Of a stretch of 10,428 bases of DNA, positions 5,853-10,428 are shown piece by piece (positions within the stretch are counted from its first letter, which is position 1; the number at the start of each line of letters is the position of its first letter). The notes under the pieces are model-generated. The model was not told the origin of the DNA and did not search any database. It saw only the letters and a program-made list of their open reading frames with translations. Source of the DNA: JBBDMC01 sp964441935 (lineage in GTDB: Bacteria > Pseudomonadota > Alphaproteobacteria > Rhizobiales > Kaistiaceae); contig CAYTXI010000089.1 of assembly GCA_964441935.1 (NCBI GenBank), forward strand, positions 1-10,428. The letters run 5' to 3'. Both the position numbers and the translations under genes were made by a program.

Positions 5853-6383
5853 ATGGATAAGAAGTGGTACATCGTCCACGCATACTCCAATTTTGAGCGC
5901 AAGGTCGCCGACTCCATCAAGGAGAAAGCGCATGCCGCCGGGCTGGACGATCTTTTCGAGGAGATTCTAGTACCGACCGAGAAGGTCGTGGAGGTCAGAC
6001 GCGGCCGCAAGGTCGACGCGGAACGCAAGTTCTTCCCCGGCTATGTGCTGGTGAAGATGACAATGACCGATGAGGCATACCACCTCATCAAGAACACGCC
6101 GAAGGTGACCGGTTTCCTTGGCGCAGACAACAAGCCGGTGGCGATCTCGGAGGCGGAGGCGAACCGCATCCTGCAACAGGTGCAGGAAGGTGTGGAGCGC
6201 CCCAAGCCGTCGGTGAGTTTCGAGATCGGCGAGCAGGTTAGGGTGGCGGACGGACCGTTCGCCTCGTTCAACGGCCTCGTCGAAGAGGTGGACGAGGTCA
6301 GGGCGCGGCTCAAGGTTGCCGTTTCGATCTTTGGCCGGCCGACGCCGGTCGAACTCGAGTACGGCCAAGTCGAGAAGCTCTGA
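5853..6383 (+). CDS. nusG: Transcription termination/antitermination protein NusG
   Basis: A 176-residue transcription factor that binds the RNA polymerase clamp and couples it to Rho or, through S10, to the ribosome. The NGN domain runs from KWYIVHAYSNFERKVADSI (4-22) through FFPGYVLVKM (60-69). A linker follows, then a KOW domain from about 122 to 176 with GEQVRVADGPFASFNG (126-141). The length is normal. ATG 5853 is the family start; a GTG at 5832 overlapping the secE stop would add seven residues (MAEGDGG) and cannot be fully excluded. A GAGGG about 10 nt upstream could serve as ribosome binding site. It is cotranscribed with secE. Confidence 0.97.
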   Translation: MDKKWYIVHAYSNFERKVADSIKEKAHAAGLDDLFEEILVPTEKVVEVRRGRKVDAERKFFPGYVLVKMTMTDEAYHLIKNTPKVTGFLGADNKPVAISEAEANRILQQVQEGVERPKPSVSFEIGEQVRVADGPFASFNGLVEEVDEVRARLKVAVSIFGRPTPVELEYGQVEKL

Positions 6384-6401
6384 GCGCTGGGGTTTGAGTT
6401 T

Positions 6402-6456
6402 CGTGGGAGGTCCGGACGCGCCAGACGCCGAGCGCGCCCAGCGGAACCGGATCACG
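6402..6456 (+). promoter_or_regulatory. Probable L1-binding autoregulatory site in the rplK leader
   Basis: The 118-nt nusG-rplK gap contains CGTG (6402-6405) pairing with CACG (6453-6456), an asymmetric loop GGAG/AT, CCGG (6412-6415) pairing with CCGG (6447-6450), and an inner CGCGC (6417-6421)/GCGCG (6432-6436) hairpin. The strand GTGGGAGG resembles the L1-binding strand of 23S rRNA as I recall it. In bacteria L1 represses the rplK-rplA operon by binding such a mimic. A second stem, CGCTGGG (6385-6391) with CCCAGCG (6437-6443), would cross this fold. Folding was done by eye. Confidence 0.6.
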
Positions 6457-6501
6457 GCGGTTGGATAGCCGGCACGACCGGCACCGGACAGGGAACACAC
6501 G

Positions 6502-6930
6502 ATGGCGAAGAAGGTTGCCGGGTTCTTGAAGTTGCAGGTACCGGCGGGTGCGGCAACACCGTCGCCACCGATCGGGCCGGCGCTCGGTCAACGCGGCATC
6601 AACATCATGGAGTTCTGCAAGGCGTTCAACGCGCAGAGCCAGGACATCGAAAAGGGGTCGCCAATCCCGGTCGAGATTACCTACTACCAGGATAAGTCGT
6701 TCACCTTCAAAATGAAGACGCCGCCGGTGAGCTATTTCCTGAAGAAGGCGGCTGGAATGCAGAAGGGCGGCCAGACGCCTGGTCGGGCAATCGTGGCCAG
6801 TGTCACGAGCGCCCAGGTCCGCGAAATCGCTGAGAAGAAGATGAAGGACCTCAATGCGATCAGCATCGAGGGGGCCATGCAGCAGGTTGCCGGCTCGGCC
6901 CGTTCGATGGGGTTCGAGGTCGTGGAGTGA
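6502..6930 (+). CDS. rplK: 50S ribosomal protein L11
   Basis: A 142-residue protein of normal length, a component of the GTPase-associated centre of the large subunit, where it binds 23S helices 43-44 and helps factor-dependent GTP hydrolysis and the stringent response. The N-terminal domain has the proline-rich PAGAATPSPPIGPALGQRG (14-32) and NIMEFCKAFN, and the C-terminal RNA-binding domain has KTPPVSYFLKKAAG (72-85). The ATG at 6502 follows CAGGGA about 7 nt upstream. rplA starts 4 nt after the stop, so the two are probably translated together and share L1 control through the leader upstream. Confidence 0.99.
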   Translation: MAKKVAGFLKLQVPAGAATPSPPIGPALGQRGINIMEFCKAFNAQSQDIEKGSPIPVEITYYQDKSFTFKMKTPPVSYFLKKAAGMQKGGQTPGRAIVASVTSAQVREIAEKKMKDLNAISIEGAMQQVAGSARSMGFEVVE

Positions 6931-6934
6931 GCCG

Positions 6935-7633
6935 ATGAGTGGGGTTGCCAAACGGACCAAGGCCGCCCGCGAGGGCATCGATCGGGCTGTGCTTTATCCA
7001 GTGGACGAAGCGGTGAAACTGGTCAAGGAGCGAGCCACGGCGAAGTTCGACGAGACCGTGGAGATTGCACTCAATCTCGGTGTCGATCCCAAGCATGCCG
7101 ACCAGATGGTGCGCGGCGTCTGCCAGTTGCCCAACGGGTCGGGCCGCGCCGTGCGTGTGGCGGTCTTCGCACGCGGCGAGAAAGCTGACGAAGCCAAGGC
7201 GGCTGGTGCCGATGTGGTCGGTGCGGAGGACCTGGTCGAGCAGGTACAGGGTGGTACGATCGACTTCGATCGCTGTATCGCTACGCCGGACATGATGCCG
7301 TTGGTGGGGCGCTTGGGCAAAGTGCTCGGGCCCCGCGGGCTGATGCCGAACCCAAAAGTCGGCACCGTCACCCAAGACGTGACCGCGGCGGTCAAGGCGG
7401 CCAAGGGCGGCGCGGTGGAGTTCCGGGTCGAAAAGGCCGGGATCATTCACGCTGGCGTCGGCAAGGCGAGCTTCGAGGCGTCGGCGCTCGTCGACAACAT
7501 CAGGGCGTTCGCCGACGCCGTGCAGAAGGCGCGGCCGTCCGGCGCAAAAGGAACATTCGTTCAGCGCGTCGCAATCTCGTCGACCATGGGCCCTGGGGTT
7601 CGGGTCGATCCGGCGACGCTGACCGGCGCCTAA
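6935..7633 (+). CDS. rplA: 50S ribosomal protein L1
   Basis: A 232-residue protein that forms the L1 stalk, moves deacylated tRNA from the E site, and represses its own operon by binding the rplK leader. The L1 signature GPRGLMPNPKVGTV is at 132-145, with AVKAAKGGAVEFRVEKAG following in the same domain. The start at 6935 comes 4 nt after the rplK stop with GGAG 7 nt upstream. The open frame extends back to 6854 inside rplK, but those 27 residues are the shadow of the other frame. The following 292-nt gap separates the L11 operon from the L10 operon. Confidence 0.98.
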   Translation: MSGVAKRTKAAREGIDRAVLYPVDEAVKLVKERATAKFDETVEIALNLGVDPKHADQMVRGVCQLPNGSGRAVRVAVFARGEKADEAKAAGADVVGAEDLVEQVQGGTIDFDRCIATPDMMPLVGRLGKVLGPRGLMPNPKVGTVTQDVTAAVKAAKGGAVEFRVEKAGIIHAGVGKASFEASALVDNIRAFADAVQKARPSGAKGTFVQRVAISSTMGPGVRVDPATLTGA

Positions 7634-7649
7634 AGGCGTCGCAAAAGAG

Positions 7650-7680
7650 CTTCCGTCCGGGAGTTTCCGGGCGGTGGAAG
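7650..7680 (+). other. Hairpin at the rplA 3' end
   Basis: CTTCC (7650-7654) plus GTCCGG (7655-7660) pair with CCGGGC (7667-7672, one G-U) and, after a GGT bulge, GGAAG (7676-7680), around a 6-base loop. It lies 16 nt after the rplA stop. There is no U run after it, so it may be a processing or stability element separating the L11 and L10 units, or an outer part of the L10 leader. Confidence 0.4.
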
Positions 7681-7711
7681 GGGTCGAGTGGGGAAACCCG
7701 TTTCGGCCCGG

Positions 7712-7794
7712 TCCTGTCCGAGACTGCGGGCGCCGGGATGCCGGCTTAATCCGAATGACCCGCAATAGACAGGAGGGAACCGGTTTTCCGGTTC
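7712..7794 (+). promoter_or_regulatory. Ribosomal protein L10 leader (kink-turn autoregulatory RNA)
   Basis: The core folds by eye as TCCTGTC (7712-7718) with GACAGGA (7768-7774), then an asymmetric loop CGAGAC (7719-7724) opposite ATA (7765-7767), TGCGGG (7725-7730) with CCCGCA (7759-7764), and an inner GCCGG-GATG-CCGGC hairpin (7732-7745), leaving TTAATCCGAATGA unpaired. A stem, purine-rich kink-turn-like loop and stem ahead of rplJ is the L10 leader layout, bound by the L10(L12) complex to repress rplJ-rplL. A second hairpin, GAACCGG-TTTT-CCGGTTC (7777-7794), follows at once. Confidence 0.8.
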
Positions 7795-7830
7795 GAACCT
7801 CTTGGCCCAAACGGCGCGAGGGTATCGCGT

Positions 7831-7911
7831 CGGGCGGGGGACAGGCTGTGAAGCGTCGGCACCCAGACGGAGCCGGCAAACGCAACCGGCGGTCCCTCGT
7901 TGGCCCGCCCG
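7831..7911 (+). promoter_or_regulatory. Possible long-range stem next to the rplJ ribosome binding site
   Basis: CGGGCGGG (7831-7838) can pair perfectly with CCCGCCCG (7904-7911), ending 1 nt before GAGGAG (7913-7918), the rplJ ribosome binding site. It could link the L10 leader fold to initiation of rplJ. GC-rich DNA yields such pairs by chance, so this is tentative. Confidence 0.3.
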
Positions 7912-7925
7912 TGAGGAGCGAGGGT

Positions 7926-8444
7926 GTGGACAGAGCAGAAAAGAGCGAGGTCGTCGGCACACTGAACCAGATGTTCAAGGACGCCGGGACGGTGGTTGTC
8001 GCCCACTACGCCGGTCTGACCGTTGCCGACATGACTGGCCTCAGAGCCAGAATGCGGGAGGCGGGCGCCAGCGTTCGCGTCGCCAAGAACCGCCTTGTCA
8101 GGCGCGCTCTGGAAGGCACGGATGCGAGTCACATCGCCGACCTGTTCAGGGGTCCGACTTTGATCGCCTATTCGGATGATCCGGTGGCGGCGCCGAGGGT
8201 CGTGGTCGAATTCGCCAAAACCAACGAGAAGCTCATCATTCTCGGCGGGGCATTCGGCCGGTCGAACCTGGACGTCGACGGGATCAAGGCGCTTGCCGCT
8301 TTGCCGTCACTCGACGAACTGCGTGCAACGCTGGCCGGTCTGGTGGCCGCGCCGGCGCGGAAGATCGCCCAAGTGGTTGGTGCGCCAGCGGGTCGGCTCG
8401 CCCGTGTGGTCGGGGCACACGCCAGACAGAGCGAGGCGGCGTAA
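7926..8444 (+). CDS. rplJ: 50S ribosomal protein L10
   Basis: A 172-residue protein that anchors L7/L12 dimers at the base of the ribosomal stalk and represses its own operon. The start is GTG 7926 (VDRAEKSEVVGTLNQMF), set by GAGGAG 7 nt upstream and by the usual family N terminus. The same frame stays open back to 7674, but that stretch is the structured leader. The N-terminal rRNA-binding domain includes VVVAHYAGLTVADMTGLR and VRVAKNRLVRRAL. The C-terminal helix, from about residue 130 with KIAQVVGAPAGRLARVV, is the L7/L12 docking region. rplL follows 47 nt later. Confidence 0.98.
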   Translation: MDRAEKSEVVGTLNQMFKDAGTVVVAHYAGLTVADMTGLRARMREAGASVRVAKNRLVRRALEGTDASHIADLFRGPTLIAYSDDPVAAPRVVVEFAKTNEKLIILGGAFGRSNLDVDGIKALAALPSLDELRATLAGLVAAPARKIAQVVGAPAGRLARVVGAHARQSEAA

Positions 8445-8491
8445 GGCTGTCGCGGGCAAACAGAGGTTCGAATCGTAGGGATATCCAAGCA

Positions 8492-8872
8492 ATGGCTGAC
8501 TTGTCGAAGATCGTGGATGAACTTTCAGGGTTGACCGTCATGGAGGCGGCCGAGCTGGCGAAGATGCTCGAAGAGAAATGGGGCGTCTCCGCTGCCGCTC
8601 CAGTCGCCATGATGGCCGCCGGCGGCGCCGTACCAGGGGCGGCCGCGGAGGTTGAGGAGAAGACAGAATTCGACGTGGTTCTGGCGGAGATCGGGGCAAA
8701 CAAGATCAATGTCATCAAGGAAGTCCGGGCGATCACCGGGCTCGGCCTGAAGGAAGCCAAGGAACTTGTCGAGGCGGCGCCGAAGCCGGTCAAGGAGGCC
8801 GCCACCAAGGACGAGGCGGAGAAGATCAAGGCGCAGCTCGAAGGGGCTGGCGCCAAAGTGGAGCTGAAGTAG
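8492..8872 (+). CDS. rplL: 50S ribosomal protein L7/L12
   Basis: A 126-residue stalk protein that recruits translation GTPases. The N-terminal dimerisation domain is at about 1-32 (LSKIVDELSGLTVMEAAELA), followed by an alanine/glycine-rich hinge (33-54). The C-terminal factor-binding domain (55-126) has KTEFDVVLAEIGANKINVIK and the conserved EVRAITGLGLKEAKELVE. The length and motifs are normal. The ribosome binding site is weak (AGGGAT about 10 nt upstream), which fits the idea that translation depends partly on coupling to rplJ, although this protein is needed in four to six copies per L10. Confidence 0.99.
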   Translation: MADLSKIVDELSGLTVMEAAELAKMLEEKWGVSAAAPVAMMAAGGAVPGAAAEVEEKTEFDVVLAEIGANKINVIKEVRAITGLGLKEAKELVEAAPKPVKEAATKDEAEKIKAQLEGAGAKVELK

Positions 8873-8940
8873 CCACACCGGCTGGTTCAGCGAGCGTTCC
8901 CGGACAAGACCGGAAGGCGGCGGTCGGGGTCGAGGACAGG

Positions 8941-9033
8941 AAGGGCGGCGGCGGGGGCGGCGTCCCTTGAGCCGTGGGTCGCAGTAGCCAAAGCGTTGAC
9001 ATGACGGGTGGTGCCGCACGGCGGTTAACCACC
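8941..9033 (+). promoter_or_regulatory. Structured, G-rich rplL-rpoB intergenic region
   Basis: The 204-nt gap between rplL and rpoB holds two elements. AAGGG (8941-8945) can pair with CCCTT (8964-8968) around a loop of repeated G runs (8947-8960) that could form a two-layer G-quadruplex. GGTGGT (9007-9012) pairs with ACCACC (9028-9033), with an inner GCC (9013-9015)/GGC (9020-9022) helix. In enterobacteria this gap holds an attenuator and an RNase III site that lower rpoB relative to rplL; a similar role here is inferred by position. No U run supports simple termination. Confidence 0.4.
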
Positions 9034-9076
9034 GACGTGGGTCTGGCGGCTGCAACAGACAGGACGAGGAGTGGAC

Positions 9077-10428
9077 ATGACACAAGCCTTCACCGGTCGC
9101 AGACGGGTCCGCAGGTTCTTTGGTTCCATCCAGGAGGTGGCGGAGATGCCGAACCTCATCGAGGTTCAGAAGGCATCCTATGACCAGTTCCTGCTGGTCC
9201 AAGAACCGGAGGGCGGGCGGCCCGACGAGGGCCTGCAGGCAGTGTTCAAGTCGGTGTTTCCGATTTCTGATTTCTCGAACACGGCATTGTTGGAGTTCGT
9301 TCGCTACGATTTTGATCCCCCTAAATACGACGTCGACGAGTGCCGGCAGCGCGGCATGACGTATTCGGCGCCGCTCAAGGTGACTCTCAGACTCATCGTG
9401 TTCGACCTTGACGAGGAAACCGGTGCCAAGTCGGTCAAGGACATCAAGGAGCAAGAAGTCTACATGGGCGAGATGCCGTTGATGACGTCGAACGGCACGT
9501 TCGTCGTCAATGGCACCGAACGCGTCATCGTCTCGCAGATGCACCGCTCGCCCGGTGTCTTCTTCGACCATGACAAGGGCAAGACCCACTCCTCCGGCAA
9601 GCTCCTGTTCGCAGCGCGCATCATCCCGTACCGCGGTTCGTGGCTCGACATTGAGTTCGACGCCAAAGACATCGTGCACGCGCGCATCGACCGCCGGCGC
9701 AAGATTCCGGTGACCTCGCTTCTCTACGCGTTGGGCATGGACGGCGAAGAAATTCTGCACACGTTCTTCAGCCAGGTCATCTACAAGCGGACCAAGGACG
9801 GCTGGAGACTGCCATTCGATGCAAACCGCATGCGCGGGTTCAAGGCGGTCAACGATCTCATCGACGCCGACAGCGGCGAAGTGATTCTTGAGGCCGATCG
9901 CAAGCTCACCGCCCGCGCCGCTCGCCAGCTTGCCGAGAAGGGCGTGAAGGCGCTCAAAGTCGTCGATGCCGACCTCTACGGGCACTACCTCGCGAACGAC
10001 ATGGTGAACCTAGAGACCGGCGAGATCTACGCCGAGGCTGGCGACGAAATCACCGACAAATTGCTCACCACGCTGGTCGAGGCGGGCAATACTGAGATCG
10101 CCGTACTCGACATCGACCACGTCAACACCGGTGCATACATCCGCAACACGCTGGCCGCCGACAAGAATGAGAACCGCGAGGATGCGCTGTTCGATATCTA
10201 CCGCGTGATGCGGCCCGGCGAGCCGCCGACGGTGGAAACCGCGGGCGCAATGTTCCACTCGTTGTTCTTCGACCCGGAGCGCTACGACCTATCCGCGGTC
10301 GGCCGGGTCAAGATGAACATGCGCCTCGACCTCAACGCCGAAGACAGTCTCAGAGTGCTCACCAAGGAAGACATCCTCGCGGTCGTCAAGACGTTGGTGG
10401 AACTGCGCGACGGCAAGGGCGAGATCGA
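9077..10428 (+). CDS. rpoB: DNA-directed RNA polymerase beta subunit, N-terminal 450 residues (3' end outside window)
   Basis: The first 450 codons of the beta subunit. The start MTQAFTGRRRVRRFFGSI is typical of alphaproteobacterial RpoB; EMPNLIEVQKASYDQFL follows at about 23-39, then VYMGEMPLMTSNGTFVVNG, which belongs to the conserved beta protrusion, with HRSPGVFFDHDKGKTHSSGK next. The part seen covers the protrusion and lobe; the rifampicin-binding region lies beyond the window. ATG 9077 has GAGGAG 5 nt upstream. The frame stays open to the window edge with no break. rpoC is expected to follow. Confidence 0.99.
   Translation, partial: MTQAFTGRRRVRRFFGSIQEVAEMPNLIEVQKASYDQFLLVQEPEGGRPDEGLQAVFKSVFPISDFSNTALLEFVRYDFDPPKYDVDECRQRGMTYSAPLKVTLRLIVFDLDEETGAKSVKDIKEQEVYMGEMPLMTSNGTFVVNGTERVIVSQMHRSPGVFFDHDKGKTHSSGKLLFAARIIPYRGSWLDIEFDAKDIVHARIDRRRKIPVTSLLYALGMDGEEILHTFFSQVIYKRTKDGWRLPFDANRMRGFKAVNDLIDADSGEVILEADRKLTARAARQLAEKGVKALKVVDADLYGHYLANDMVNLETGEIYAEAGDEITDKLLTTLVEAGNTEIAVLDIDHVNTGAYIRNTLAADKNENREDALFDIYRVMRPGEPPTVETAGAMFHSLFFDPERYDLSAVGRVKMNMRLDLNAEDSLRVLTKEDILAVVKTLVELRDGKGEI

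Noticed and set aside
6860..7978. 372-codon open frame on the minus strand
   Set aside because: It is antisense to rplA and the L10 leader and has no motif or plausible ribosome binding site.
8996..9001. Perfect TTGACA as a possible rpoB promoter -35 box
   Set aside because: At 16-18 nt downstream the sequence is GC-rich (around CGGCGG) with no -10-like hexamer; the nearest AT patch (TTAA, 9025-9028) is too far away.
8525..9985. 486-codon open frame on the minus strand
   Set aside because: It lies opposite rplL and rpoB, both clear genes; its protein is rich in Arg, His and Leu without recognisable motifs, as expected for the reverse of GC-rich coding DNA.
1..10428. CRISPR array, insertion sequence, toxin-antitoxin or phage-defence genes
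   Set aside because: No regularly spaced repeats, transposase, integrase or recognisable defence domains were seen on either strand.

Overview
The window is GC-rich and comes from an alphaproteobacterium. Evidence: the last half of a tRNA-Trp gene is followed, after an interruption, by secE-nusG-rplK-rplA-rplJ-rplL-rpoB; SecE is short (66 aa, one membrane span); and the starts of RpoB and L10 have the alphaproteobacterial form. I would guess the Rhodospirillales or a nearby order, but sequence reading alone cannot settle this.

Layout. (1) Positions 1-37: 3' end of tRNA-Trp. (2) Positions 88-5421: an accessory transport and catabolism module made of two divergent operons. The minus-strand operon is dctP-dctQ-dctM-gntR, a complete three-part TRAP carboxylate transporter followed by its probable FCD-type GntR regulator. 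The plus-strand operon encodes a Gfo/Idh/MocA-family NAD(P)-dependent oxidoreductase and a YciI-like protein. The 167-bp divergent region carries a near-ideal FadR/FCD-type operator (AGTTGT-CGT-ACAACT, 3900-3914). (3) Positions 5422-10428: the essential secE-to-rpoB cluster, all plus strand. Its long leaders look regulatory: a possible L1-binding mRNA site before rplK, an L10 leader with a kink-turn before rplJ, and a structured stretch before rpoB.

How it fits together. I infer that the module imports an organic acid (a sugar acid or similar carboxylate) across the inner membrane using a sodium or proton gradient. The cytoplasmic oxidoreductase would oxidise or reduce it, and the GntR protein would repress both operons until the substrate or a breakdown product binds its metal-containing FCD pocket. 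The substrate cannot be read from the sequence.

The most notable point is position: tRNA-Trp and secE are near neighbours in many alphaproteobacteria, and here about 5.6 kb of accessory genes separates them. No integrase, transposase or duplicated tRNA end was seen in the window. I see no wholly new system; the best leads are this insertion site, the operator, the L1 and L10 mRNA sites, and the hairpins between dctP and dctQ.
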